A stretch of 64,000 nucleotides of DNA from Prorocentrum cordatum (Eukaryota > Sar > Dinophyceae > Prorocentrales > Prorocentraceae): contig CAUYUJ010015294.1 in the NCBI GenBank assembly GCA_963575745.1, positions 547,001 through 611,000 of the forward strand. Direction: 5' to 3'. This document shows positions 31,806-42,632 of the stretch, piece after piece (the first letter of the stretch is position 1; each line of letters begins with the position of its first letter). The position numbers and the translations under genes were made by a program. The notes below the pieces were generated by a model. That model saw only the letters and a program-made list of their open reading frames with translations, searched no databases and had not been told where the DNA came from.

Positions 31806-32996
31806 TCAGGCGCGCAGAACTGCATTGTCATGCTGCTTCAAGAACTGCCCGGCGCCATAACTGACAGCAACAGAGCGATGCCGACCAGAACGACAGATGG
31901 CCACAATGCAAACAAACTTTGAAGACTTGTTTCTCGCCAGAGCTTTTCCCACACACTCAGCGATGCCAGCAAAATGTTCATTCTCAACCGAATTGCGCAA
32001 TATGTTTGGATGATGACCGATACTGCACGTGTGAGTCGGGTCTTTCAGAGCCCTGGTGTCCACCAGTACGGGCCGATCATAGCCCGCCATGTTCTCATTT
32101 GCAGCAATGAGCGCATGTATGATGGCATGGGCGTCGTGCCCTCTGGTGGTCATATCATGACTGGAGCGATGGCGACGGCGGATGTACTCTCTCAGCATCG
32201 ACGACCCCGAGCGCCTCGGGTTCTTCTCGAAGTCCCCCAAACCCAGCGTGATCACAGCAAACTTCGAGCCCTTGGGTGTGGGGCGAGCACCAGCGCCAGC
32301 TGCCGCGGCAGCGACTCGCACGTCCTCGTCGTCACTGAAATGATCGACGGGCGCAGGCACACACGTGGCCCCGTCGTCGCTGCAGTGGTCGACGACAACA
32401 TGCGGCGCGGCGCGGCCGGCGGGAGCTGCGCAGCTGCGGAGATACGGGATGTGCAACGGACGAATGGAATCCACAACTTGCTTTGGGTCAAACTGATCAA
32501 GACGAATGATCAGAAGACCTGAGCGAGCGCAGCGACGCATTTCTACCTCACCCCCCTGACTCAAGAGAGCGCGACCACTGGCAATATCCTTCGCGAGACC
32601 GAGAGAAGCCCGCGCAGGAAGACATAACAAGAGAGGAACACGATCCGAATCCTTCAACTGTTGCGACTCGAGACGTCCACTCACGGCGCCACGAGAAGCA
32701 ACGATACGAAACGGGAAACTCTTCTTACCTGTCGTCCTATGCCTCTGCACGCCTTGCGCTGTCTGAACCCACCCAGGATTGAAAACGAATTCCTCGAATT
32801 TATCCTCTGCGTTAAGAGCCCAAGCTTCGCCGCAACAGCAAGAATTACCACCCTCGTCTTGAACGGCCCAGACACCTTCGTCCTTGAAGACGTCAACCGT
32901 ACGAAGCTTGGAATGAGCTGCATTGTCGGTCGAAGCGTTGTGTTGGAGCAATAAAACCGACAAGACTGTGAGCTGTGACTTCTGTGACGCAGTCAA
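31806..32996 (-). pseudogene. Retropepsin-like region fused to a RapZ C-terminal-like domain (copia polyprotein)
   Basis: 396-aa minus-strand frame with two parts. Residues about 43-170 match the protease region of dinoflagellate-type copia elements: WAVQDEGGNSCCCGEAWALN is where the catalytic D-T/S-G is expected (here D-E-G), followed later by LKDSDRVPLLLCLPARASLG and SGLLIIRLDQF. A linker rich in Ala and Asp follows. Residues about 243-390 resemble the C-terminal domain of RapZ/YvcJ: LVDTRALKDPTH (compare the family's D-x-R-x-L-x-N-P), GHHPNILRNSVENEHF, then FVCIVAICRSGRHRSVAVS (compare I-G-C-T-G-G-K/R-H-R-S-V). In bacteria this domain binds RNA and a sugar-phosphate ligand; its role here is unknown. 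A frameshift relic overall, although this piece is continuous. Confidence 0.65.
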
Positions 32997-33500
32997 TAAT
33001 CAACGATGTTATTTCACCTGTGCTAGCGTCACCTGTATCATCGCAAATCCCAGCAGCACGTGTAGTGAATGGCTTGAGTACAACCTTTAGCACTATAGAG
33101 GTGATACGGCGATCATGTTGCTGGAGCGTTCAACTTTCTTTGCGGTTGCTTCCTTGTCTTCTGCTAGCTTCCTGGGCTGCCCACCGACATCTGTCAGGCA
33201 ACGATGACAACACGCGCGAACAATATCTGGAGTACTGCCGCGATTATCTACAAGATCGCGCGGGCACTCGCCCGGGGGGCGCAGCGCCGTGCACCTCGCC
33301 ATCTTGGTCTTGCGCCCGCAATCCTTGCACGTGCGAACAATGAAACGAGCGCTAGAACCAACTCCTGAGAGACTCCTACAACCTCGAGCACATGGATGAG
33401 GCAACGGGGGACCTGGAGGTTTCCCGTTCAAGCCTGAAGAAGAACTCGAAGAAGGCAAAACTTTGTCATTGGAAATTTTCGGCCCAAAAACTCTCACAAA
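32997..33500 (-). pseudogene. Cys-rich zinc-ribbon-like domain of the copia polyprotein
   Basis: Minus-strand frame 33497-33093. TCKDCGRKTKMARC is followed by ECPRDLVDNRGSTPDIVRACCHRC: two CxxC pairs (residues 57/60 and 97/100) around a C-P-x-x-x-x-D-x-R-G-S-T element. I recognise this arrangement from other dinoflagellate copia polyproteins, upstream of the protease. The segment 33093-32893 in another frame has no recognisable match. Confidence 0.55.
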
Positions 33501-33836
33501 CTGTCCGTCTTCCTTCCGAGCAAAGTTGCTACCGGCCCATCCTAAGAACAGAGCCAGATCCTCATTTTGGTTTCTTCACCTTGCGACCCCGTTCTACGTG
33601 GACTGGAGTATCCTTGAGAACGCGACCATAACTAAGCCCTGTGTTGTCCCGAAGCAAACACAGCATCCTGACTGGGGACAGAGATAGGATCCGAAACAGA
33701 TTCCTCATCCTCAAACTCACACTAGCCATAGAATAAGATTCGGTCGAGCGAGCAGCCACGAACCCAAGAATGTCCCCCGCGGCCTCTGCAGACTTCTCCC
33801 GAAGCTCTGGGGGTCTCTGAACTGGAATGGCTTCGG

Positions 33837-34421
33837 TCATCCCCGCGCAACTCCCGCGCGCGCGATGCTCAGCGCGGTTGTGCTGCAAGCTGCGCCGTCC
33901 GTCATAATTCCCCCCTCGCACGCGCGTGCCGCGCGACGCATGGCGCGAGAAGAGAAAGGATACCAGAAACGGGAAACACCGGAACCCATCCCCATCGACT
34001 CCCCCTTCTCCCTAATGGCGCGATGGTGCGTTGATGGCGGCGCGGCAACAGAACTGACAGATGCGAACTTTCGTTCGTCATTGTCCTCGCGCAACTGGAC
34101 ATGACGCTCGCCAAGGTCTCCAGTGTGCGCTCCCATTGCCGTCCTGGGCTTGCCCTTGCATACGCGGCCCCCGGGCCAGTGGCCTGTTTCGTGGCAGGTC
34201 TTGCATTTCGAGCGTTCCTTGATCTCCAGGAGCCGCGTCTTGCGACCTTCCATGGAAGGTCCTTCCTTGCCGCCTCCCTTGGGCGACCATGGCGTGCAGT
34301 GGTAACTCTTGCCCCCGGATTTTCCAATGCCATTGCCCCTCCCTTCGGCGCCGAGGTTGGCTGCCAGGTCTTCTTGGATCGCGTCAGAAGTTTCTTCCTC
34401 TGCATATCCGGCTTTGAACAT
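33837..34421 (-). pseudogene. Copia nucleocapsid zinc knuckle
   Basis: 194-aa frame. SKCKTCHETGHWPGGRVCKG gives C-x2-C-x4-H-x6-C (nt about 34205-34158), a variant CCHC knuckle that would bind element RNA. The N-terminal part (FKAGYAEEETSDAIQEDLAA) is acidic, as expected just before the knuckle. It lies downstream of gag in a different frame. Sequence after the knuckle is low complexity. Confidence 0.7.
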
Positions 34422-34616
34422 CTCGTCGACGCCCTCGACGTCGAGCTCGCTGCTATCCTGGACAGGGGCCTAGTGAGCATGCGACTTCTCGTCGACGTAG
34501 GTGTGTTCGTCGGCGTAGTCGCCCCAGGCCGCGTCGCCCCGACCGCGCACTGACGCGTAGTCGAATGCGTAATATCCGTAGGGACTCAGCTCCTCAGGGT
34601 ACTGCTCCCCCTGCTC

Positions 34617-35399
34617 TTACCATCCTTCGTCAGCTGTGTAGAAGGCGTTGTGTGGCCTGGAGAAGCGCACTTTGCCCTTGCCCTTGCCCCTGTTCTGGTG
34701 GCTGGGTCTGGGCTGCGTCCACGTCGAAGAGCTGGAGCCTTTACCGGACTCACCCTTGCGTTTTTGGCGGATGTGTATGCGGCCGTGCTGGAAGATCAAG
34801 ACAGCCTTGATCTTGTCGAAGGTTGCCACATTTCCAGTGGATGTCAACACCATCAGGTTATCCGAAGGCCAGAGGCCTGCATGGTTCAAGAGAAGGGGTC
34901 CGAGCAGATCGTCGCTCATCAAGATCTTGGGATCTAACTTGGAGACAAGTTTCCACCAGCGCTTCCTTCGGGAGATGTACGAGACCATAGATTCACCGGG
35001 CTGTCGAGACAGTGGTCCATATGGTCTCTGCCCTTCCTGGAACAGGATCTTCGCTTCCTGCGCCTCTCTGGGGAAGAGTGAAGTACGAATGGACAGCACC
35101 AGCTGATCGATCCTATTCGGAGTCAGAAGCACGTCCTTGCCGACATCCATGGCAATATCGGACGCGTCACCTCTGAGGTCTTCTACAAACTTGATGACAG
35201 CCGCGGTGATCACGCGTTGCTGTGGTTCACCCGTCTCTTGATCCACTGAGGCCAAAGCGGCACTCATGCGCATCTCTGTGCGGAATTCCCACTCGTGGGA
35301 ATTGTTCGCCGTGCCGTCGTAGATGTAGGAGCCACTCTTCGTCTTGGACCGCGTCATCGCGTCGGCCGATAGCGAAGAGAAGAAAGTGCCATGGTGCAA
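34617..35399 (-). pseudogene. Copia gag (capsid)
   Basis: 260-aa frame starting about 125 bp inside the 5' LTR, so this is the polyprotein start. It contains a mainly helical capsid-like region: YDGTANNSHEWEFRTEMRM, DALQ-like VGKDVLLTPNRIDQLVLSIR, PLSRQPGESMVSYISRRKRW and LLLNHAGLWPSDNLMVLTST. These match the UBN2/gag pattern of long-range helices with a G-E-S-M-x-x-Y element. It ends in a basic Gly/Lys/Ser tail (QNRGKGKGKVRF) typical before a knuckle. The frame is intact to the stop at 34617, then the polyprotein continues in another frame. Capsid would package element RNA. Confidence 0.7.
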
Positions 35400-35524
35400 G
35401 GCTCAGTCCCCTAGCGAGTGAAACTGCCACTACGGAAAGTAAGGAGAAGTTGTGCGACACTCTCTGATGAGACGTGCGCGCAGTGGTACGATACGGGGAT
35501 TGTGTGGTAGCTCCGCTACTTGTG

Positions 35525-35634
35525 TGACTATGATGCGTTTTAGCGCAATGGCAAAAAGGGACCCCTAGAGGTCAAACGGCGGCGAGTGGCGGCGAGTAGT
35601 GCATATACACACGTCACACACGCGGTATCTCACA
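35525..35634 (-). repeat. 5' LTR of the copia element
   Basis: Partner of 26492-26601. On the coding strand it starts TGTGAGATACC and ends ATCATAGTCA. Any promoter would lie here, but at 110 bp the LTR is short and I see no certain TATA element (TATATGCAC on the coding strand is the only candidate). Confidence 0.85.
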
Positions 35635-35689
35635 GCGACTCACACAGAAAGACCACTTCGTGTTATGCGCAATCGGGGAAAAAAGGAAC

Positions 35690-36480
35690 TGCGTGCAAAG
35701 GGGGAGGAGGAGGAGGAGGAGGAGGAAGTGGCCGGTGAGCAGGAGGATAAGCGGGAGGAAAATGATGAGGACGAACAACAACTTCAGGAACTACAGAAGG
35801 ATCGGGTAGGAAAGGAGGACCAGGGGAAGGTGGAGGAAGGAAATTGGAGGGGGCGAGAACGATGAAGAAATACTCGGATTCGGAAAAGTGGCCCGCGCTG
35901 GGGCGAGACGAGCAGCAGCAACAGGAAATGGAGTGGAAGGAACGGGAGGAGAATGAGGACCAGGGAAAGGCGGACGAGGGGACATGATGGGGAGGCACAG
36001 TGATGCAAGACTCGGGTTCAGAAAAGTGGCCCGCGCTGGGGCGAGAGCGCTATTTTGAACGACGGGAGCAAGACGGCGATCCGAAAATGAGGCCCACGCT
36101 GCGGCGGGAACACCATATGGAAACACCGACAACACCCGGATGGAAAAACACCATCAGACAAATCAGCGTTTGGTATTTTGTGCGTAAGAAGCAGCGCGCG
36201 GAGGGGGGCGGTAGATCTTCTGGACAACAAGCAACTTCAGGGGAGGGAGACCGGTATTCATACTGCTTAGTCGTAGAGGGAGAGATGGAGCGCAGCGGCG
36301 CGGGGAGAGAAGGGGAGAGCGAGTCGGCAGCAGGCCACGGGGGAGGGAGGGCGACAGGGAGAGGGAGGGATGGCGTCGTGGAGGAAGGCAACGGGAGAGG
36401 GAGGGAGAGGGAGGGATGGAGGCAACGGGGGGAGGGAAGAGAGAGAGAGGGGGAGAGAGGGATGGAGGGAGGGCGTCGTC
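35690..36480. repeat. Purine-rich region with internal duplications
   Basis: Plus strand strongly G/A. The segment AAAAGTGGCCCGCGCTGGGG, preceded by GGATTCGG/CGGGTTCA, occurs at about 35882 and 36018, with a weaker third copy (AAAATGAGGCCCACGCTGCGG) at about 36083. The first two are 136 bp apart and share flanking GAGGACCAGGG.AAGG. Later it becomes (GGGAGA)n at 36340-36470. Glu/Arg/Gly-rich frames are artefacts. Confidence 0.7.
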
Positions 36481-36889
36481 GTCGTCGTCGAACCCACTGG
36501 TATGATGTGCCACCGACTATGCCACCGTCCTCCTCGCTTCGAACAACACAATCTCTGGACCCTCCACGTCCTCTGGGCCCCAGCGCTACTCTCGGGTCCT
36601 CGGAGCGGCCAGGGAGGACCTCTCGCATCCCGAACATCAGCCAAAATGCTACACGGTCCCATGCCACCCCTTCGCATGGCCATGGTCCCATGGCCAGCCT
36701 CGCAAGGACTGGTCACATGGGGTCAACCCCTTGGAACCAGATACATACGGCCACGCGGGAAAGGTGGCGACGGACGAAATGTACTGGAGCCGATGCGGCT
36801 GACTATGGGAGGCCAAAACATCTGCGCGGTCTGTCAAAATGTATGCTCATGCAGTTTTGTCTTCTTCGATGCTAGCCCCCCTCCCCTCC
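36481..36889. other. No gene; partial foldback-flank repeat at 36818-36862
   Basis: It starts with a (CGT)n patch. The stretch ACATCTGCGCGGTCTGTCAA to GCAGTTTTGTCT matches 25542-25588 and resembles the outer right flank of the foldback family. Nothing coding recognised. Confidence 0.45.
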
Positions 36890-36933
36890 ACCACCACCAC
36901 CACCACCACCACCACCACCACCACCACCACCAC
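36890..36933. repeat. (CAC)n microsatellite
   Basis: About 14 uninterrupted CAC triplets. Confidence 0.95.
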
Positions 36934-37109
36934 ATATCATCCTCATTTTCCCCTCTCACCCCCACCCGGCTACACGCAAAAGTGACCCTAGACAGGAGCG
37001 ACCTTTGATGCGCGGCTTTCGGGGGGCGCGGGAAGGCACAACCCGAGCGCGAAAGCCGCTGCTGTCGCATCGCATTCAGCCATGCGGGGACCCCAGTGTG
37101 CCCGCACCA

Positions 37110-37235
37110 AGTCGGATCGACGATCGAACTGAATCGGATCCGCGGAAATCGGCGAGCTAGTAAGCATCCGTTGAGAAATCGGAATCCACATCGGAATCCG
37201 AAATCGAATCGAATCGGAAGAATCGAAATGATCCC
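37110..37235. repeat. Dispersed AATCGGAATCC repeat, copy 2
   Basis: Matches 51660-51895 (GATCG.A...GATCGGATC.GCGGA, then TCCGTTGAGAAATCGGA and AATCGAATCGA) and, in its second half, 24797-24900. Same orientation in all three. Confidence 0.55.
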
Positions 37236-37617
37236 TGAAAGGTCACTCTGGCCAAAGGCAGCAGATCCACTCGCACAAGATGGTAAGGAAGGCTCCCTGT
37301 ACCCCCGGCTCGCCCAGAACGCAGCCCGCCCCCCGCTGCAGTGAGGGCTAGCACGGACTCACCCAAAGCTCGCAGAAGCATCTTTAATGCTCCTGGAGCG
37401 CCAACTGGAGCGCGCGGGCCAAACAAATGTCATTTTGTGGTTATGTGTTTGCCGGTTCCCGCAAAAAGGAAACGCGGCTTACCCTCCGCTTCCCCCGCCT
37501 GGGGGCCATCGAGACCGAATCGGAGGAGACGAAATGAGCCCTGCGTCGGACGAAGTCGGAAGCGTCGGCACGCAATGGGGAGGCGTGCCTTCGGAGAGCA
37601 GCTGGCAGAGGGGGGAG
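37236..37617. other. No gene recognised
   Basis: Mixed sequence leading into the GAT repeat. A short piece near 37508-37545 repeats the GAATCGGAGGAGACGAAATG-AGCCCTGC tail of the dispersed AATCGGAATCC family. Confidence 0.4.
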
Positions 37618-37667
37618 AGGTGATGATGATGCTGATGATGATGATGCTGACGATGATGATGCTGATA

Positions 37668-37698
<31 letters not shown>

Positions 37699-37725
37699 CG
37701 ATGATGATGATGATTGTGATGGTGG

Positions 37726-37771
<46 letters not shown>

Positions 37772-38174
37772 GATGACGATGCTGATAATGATGATGACGA
37801 TGACGATGACGATGGCGATGGCGATGATGCTGATGATGATGATGATGATGATGATGCTGCTGCTGCTGCTGCTGAAGATGATGCGGAGGAGGAGGAGGAG
37901 GAAGAGGATGAGGCGGAGGAGGAAGAAGAGGGGGAGAAGGAGGAGGAAGAGGAGGAGGAGGAGGAACAGGAGGGACGAGGAGAAAGATGAGGTATGGGGG
38001 GGAGGTGGAGGAGGAAGAAAGGAGGGAGGGAGGGGGGGAGAGGATGATGATGCTGCTGATGATGACGATGATGATGATGCTGATGATGATGCTGCTGATG
38101 ATGATGATGGTGCTGATGCTGATGCTGACGGCGACGATGATGCGGATGATGATGATGATAACGATGATGTTGAC

Positions 38175-38209
<35 letters not shown>

Positions 38210-38251
38210 CGATGATGATGATGATGATGATGATGATGATAATGGTGATTG

Positions 38252-38292
<41 letters not shown>

Positions 38293-38425
38293 CTGATGAT
38301 GATGCTGATGACGATGCTGCTGATGATGATGCTGCTGATGATGATGATGAGGAGGAGGAGGAGGAGGAGGAGGCGGCGGATGAGGATGAGGAGGAGGAGG
38401 ACGATGAGGAGGAGAACGAGGAGGA
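37618..38425. repeat. (GAT)n / (GAG)n microsatellite, about 0.8 kb
   Basis: Mostly GAT triplets with GCT, GAC and GGT variants, interrupted at 37880-38040 by GAG-rich sequence and again at 38345-38425. Three frames give poly-Asp, poly-Met and poly-Ser/His/Ile. The 473-aa plus frame and 341-343-aa minus frames are entirely repeat-derived. Confidence 0.95.
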
Positions 38426-38439
38426 GGAGGTGGAGGAGG

Positions 38440-38590
38440 CGACCTGGAATCGGCGATACATCGCCGATGGATCGGGGATACATTCCCTGATAGCGAATCC
38501 GCACGTTCCGGGGCGGGGTGGGGCTATCAGACCCCTATCGGCGATTCATCGGCGATTGGGGGTCGATGCATCCCCCCTATGCCTACCCTC
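38440..38590. repeat. Dispersed ATCGGCGAT-rich repeat, copy 2
   Basis: Partner of 20652-20800. It starts right after the GAG repeat with CCTGGAATCGGCGATACATC and ends GGGTCGATGCATCCCCCCTA. It contains an additional palindrome, ATCGGCGATTCATCGGCGAT. Confidence 0.65.
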
Positions 38591-39760
38591 CCCTCCCCTA
38601 TCATTGTTGCCCCTGAGACTGCCAAGGCTGGACAGACTTGACAAGCTGACCACTACTCAGACCCCTCGAATCCTGAAAAATCAAGACGGAAAATCTTTCG
38701 CTATTTGCGACCTCTGGGGGCCCTTACCGGGATTCGAGACCGTCAAAAACGACTCAAGATGACAAGCCAGTACTTGGGAATGGGTCGAGACTTCTGAGAC
38801 CAGAGGATGCAGAAGGGGAGAACGCACACACACACACAAACACACACGCACCGATACTACCTATGCAACCACTCTTCGGGTGATAAGGAGGTTGAGGGGT
38901 GGGGGGAAAGAACCAACTGCTGGCAAATGCGATGGGTGTGACGATGACCATGCTTGTAACGCGCTTTCGAGTTCGCGACAACGAATGATCACGATACTGC
39001 GCTGCGATGTAATGTCACTGTCGTCCCGCTTTTGATATCACTCGATCGATCCCACTATTGACCTCACGGCCAGTCCTGGTACCACTGGATTCAGCGATCG
39101 ATCCCATTGCGCTCGCCCCAGGAGAGGTCGCCTATCCCCGCGAGATCTGCACGACCCAGGGGACGTCGCCTCCCTGCGTATCAGACAGCGCGAGCACAGC
39201 CAATGTCACGATCAACCTCACTGTCGATCTCACTTTCTCACTCACTATCCATCCCATTTTAGCGATCCCATTATCGATCTCACTATCGACTTCACTATCG
39301 GTACCAAGGCGGGACAGCCCTGGCCACCGCCCGCCCACCGCAGGCGGAACACCGACGTGACACCAACGGGACACCAACGGGACACCACAGGACACCACGG
39401 CGGGACACCCCGGGCCACCGCGCGCCCACCAAGCGCGGAGGGCGGTCCACTGCATCCGAATCGCCCTTGCGACGGCCGGGTCATCCACCTCGCGCGCCCA
39501 CGCAGCTTCGCTCCGCCCGCACGCACGTCACGAACACGAAACCGAAACCGAGTTCCCAGCGGGCTCTTCGTTCCACTGCGATCTCACCCCCCAACCTCCG
39601 ATCTGATAACTGTTACTTTGGACACTGTGCTTTCAGGCGGCGCAGACTACTATGTACCAGCACCAAGCCAGCCAAGGCCCTCCTACTCCCATGGAGGAAG
39701 AGAAGGGGGAGGAGGAGGAGGTGGAGGAGGAGGAGGAGGAGGAGATTCCCAGGGCCATGC
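38591..39760. other. No gene; minor simple repeats
   Basis: Holds an (AC)n run near 38826-38848, a loose CGAT/CTCACTAT repeat at 39045-39300, a GGGACACCAAC-type repeat at 39356-39420 and a (GGA)n run at 39699-39745. No domain recognised. Confidence 0.45.
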
Positions 39761-39850
39761 ACCAGACCCAGGCCCAGCCTGACCAGAGCAGGCCTGGTCC
39801 TGGCGCATAACTCCAGCTTTTTGATCTCCATCTCCTCCATCGCCCAATAT
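39761..39850. repeat. Dispersed repeat, copy 2 (matches 4920-5022)
   Basis: Contains CAGCCTGACCAGAGCAGGCC, GGCGCATAACTCCAGCTTTT and ATCTCCATCTCCTCCATC, aligned to copy 1 in the same orientation. Confidence 0.6.
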
Positions 39851-42632
39851 ACGTGTACTTCTTTCCTTTCCGTGTGAAGCAGGACAATTGAACTTCTGCC
39901 CCAACATCGCGCGGCTCGTATCGGCCAGGGCCAGGCGGGCGGGGGCGAAGTCTTCGCGATGCAACGAACGTACGCATGGACAGGGCAGCGTTGCTCGCCT
40001 GAAGTTTGAATTCGCAAGAGAAGCACATATCAAATTCGCCAAGCAACTGGGCCAGAGGCGTGTCAGGGAAGTTTGCAAGCGCGGGGCTGCCCCTCGGGGT
40101 CTTGCAATGGAAACTAGTAGCGACATCATGGATCCGATGGCGCCAAGCCCCTCTGGGAAAATAAATTCCTTATTTGGCGCCACCATAACCGAAACTCTGT
40201 CCCGGAATCCCCCCAAGTTGGCGAAGATGTGCCAGGAGGTCTCCAAAACCGCCGAAGCCCCCCGAAAATTCCCGAGTGAAAGAATTAGCCGTGTCATCGA
40301 ACAACACATTGTTTTATTTTCTGTGGTTCTGGCTTGCTGTCGGGTTCGGGTCTTCTCCGAGCCCTCGGAGGGCCCCAGACAGCTCCAAGAAGCCCATGCA
40401 TGGCCTCCTTATCGCTATTGGCCGGCCGCTCTGCGATTGATTGGGAGCCTCTGTATAGAGATGTGGACTATGGCAGATTCTGCGAGGATGCCCTGAGCAA
40501 GGACTCTGCTTCGGGATTCTGCGCCGTATTCCTAGGGCAACTATCGTCACGCTTCGCGCTCCGCGATTCGCGATCATTTTTGCGCTTTCACGCCAACCCC
40601 CCCTGGAACAGGATGAAGGACTCGCGCCTCGCTCTGAAATCGCCCAGACCGCGAAGCGCGACTAACTTCGCACCCTCGTGGTGGTCCTCGGATTCTCCCA
40701 GATCCGCCGGAGACGGTGCGGGAAGCGCAAGTGTTGGCCTCGCTCCTGCGCGCACTGGGGGGTCATGATGACGCGAGCCACAGAAACTCCATCAAACAAC
40801 GAGCCAAACGTGCCCCCCCCTCATTGACCCCAGCCTCCTGACGCTTCCCCCAAACCCCCACAAATTGGGCCCATAATTGGTTCCCGTGCACGTCGTCCAC
40901 AAAACGACGGGGACAGGTCAACAGCCGAGCAAGAAGCCGCGAGAAACGAACGCTGTCAAGCAAGACCGTCAGAAAATAAGCTCCCCCCTACTAAGGTCTT
41001 GGGGCATGCGGGGCTTCTGGGCGAAGAACGAGCTCTGAAACGTGACCTCTTGTTTCACACCAAAAACCTCAAATCGTTCCGTCGGTCCACCAAACGGTCA
41101 GAGCCAATCTTTCATCAATTCTTGGAGTCATCCGTTCCCTTTCTCGGCCAAGATCGCCTCCCAGGCGTCCCAATACAACTTCAGAGCGCCAAGGTCGGCC
41201 AACCTGAGCTCCACGATTGCCGACGACAGATCCGAATAGACCAAAATTATTCCTGGTTGTCTACAAGAGGCCTCAAGATTCAGGCGCCACACGAACGCCA
41301 AAATCATTGAAGCACTTCGTCTGTTCCAACTTGTTTGCCATCCCCGCTTTTCGGCTCAACGCGATTCCAAGACGGGCCCCAGGGGCCTCCAGAGGGGCCA
41401 GGCGGGCCGAAAAGATTGCCAGAGGGGCACTCGAGAGGTCGCCAAACGGCTCCGACGCCTAAGTTCGCGACCATGCCTTACATTGTTCGAGGTGCGCGGT
41501 GCCTCCTCGAGGTGGCCCATCCCAAGGCCTTGCTTTGGGCCTCTTCGCTTTAGGGGCGCCTGGGGCCATCCCGGGGACGTGCCTGGCCCACCGTGGAGCC
41601 TTGAGGAAATCTGTTTGGCCCAGTCTGGGCTGTCTTGGATCCACGGTCCTCGGTTGCGACGAGGAGCGCTCGTGGGCAGGCGGAGGCGAAGCGTCTCGAA
41701 CCCGCCTGCAACTCTGGAGTGGTGCTGGCTCATTCGCGCCAGTGAACGGCTTTGCGAGAACAACCTCGCAACGGAGCGAGGACGGACAATCTGCAAGGGA
41801 GGAGGGAGGAGTGGAGGGAAATCGTTGAAGCCAATACATCGTTTCTGCCGCTGGAGGGCGTTTTCATCCGCGTGGCCGTCTGGCAGGCAACGCGATGCTC
41901 TGGTAAAGCCAATCACGGCGGCGTTGCAAGAAAGACGAAGGAGATGGAGCGGACTACAAGAAAGTGCAGCCGATCAGCAAACTAGAAGAGCCTACCTGCG
42001 AACACCAGAAATAAATACGCATGGCACAAAATACCGCCCCGCACTCAGGGCCCTCATCAGTGGAGGCCCTTTGGGATGCATCATGGCCACAAAGCCAAGG
42101 CTTGCCCATCGCTCGCATCGCATGTCTTGACAAACATACAACAATGCTGCAACCCATCTTATGGCATAACACGTAGTCCAATGATGAACTTGCCGAACGC
42201 CGAGATAAAACATGCTTGTCCGACCAGTGAAACTATGCAATGCGACGGGGACGGAGTGGTCTGCGAACACAATAGGCGTTCTGCATGTCTTGAAATCCAT
42301 ATGTTCATTCTTGCTGACGCACTTGGATTGCGAAACGGACACTATGCGTGATCATTTCGCCACCTAGACCCCCCGTGTGGAGCCTGCTACAGTACCCAGG
42401 GTCCCGTATTAACTCCCATCTACCCCTGATGCGTTAATTCTCGATCGCGCGGTCAGATCGGCGGTAACTCACTCTCAATACCATCATGTTACATATTCCA
42501 ATGCCCCTTGCCAAACGCCTCCTCTGTGCGGGTCCCAACGCTCCTGCAATGTGACCTGTGACCCTTGAGAAGCCCCTGCCCTGACAAAGCCCCTCCGTGA
42601 ACCCAACGCTGCAATCCGCCACCCGCAGCCGC
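39851..42632. other. No gene recognised
   Basis: About 2.8 kb with many 60-215-aa overlapping frames but no protein motif on either strand, no strong tandem repeat and no RNA gene. A weak GGGGCCTCCAGAGGGGCC patch lies near 41382-41410. Confidence 0.4.

Larger units (their letters stand above)
26492..35634 (-). mobile_element. Ty1/copia LTR retrotransposon, nearly full length, decayed
   Basis: A 9.1-kb element read on the minus strand. It is bounded by two 110-bp direct repeats and contains, in transcriptional order, gag, a zinc knuckle, a Cys-rich domain, a retropepsin-like region, a RapZ-C-like domain, a Pro-rich spacer, integrase, reverse transcriptase and RNase H. Integrase before RT is the copia order. 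Both LTRs read TG...CA on the coding strand. Each domain is recognisable but the polyprotein is broken by many frameshifts. No exact target-site duplication, clear primer-binding site or polypurine tract was found. LTR identity is about 90%, which suggests considerable age. Confidence 0.85.

Noticed and set aside
35490-35524. Primer-binding site beside the 5' LTR
   Set aside because: The coding-strand sequence after the LTR does not begin with a recognisable complement of a tRNA 3' end.
35635-35645. Target-site duplication for the minus-strand copia element
   Set aside because: Flanking five bases (GACTG left, GCGAC right) are not identical.
37341-38762. 473-aa plus frame and 341-343-aa minus frames
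   Set aside because: Poly-Asp, poly-Met and poly-Ser/Ile/His tracts from (GAT)n; all frames are open equally.
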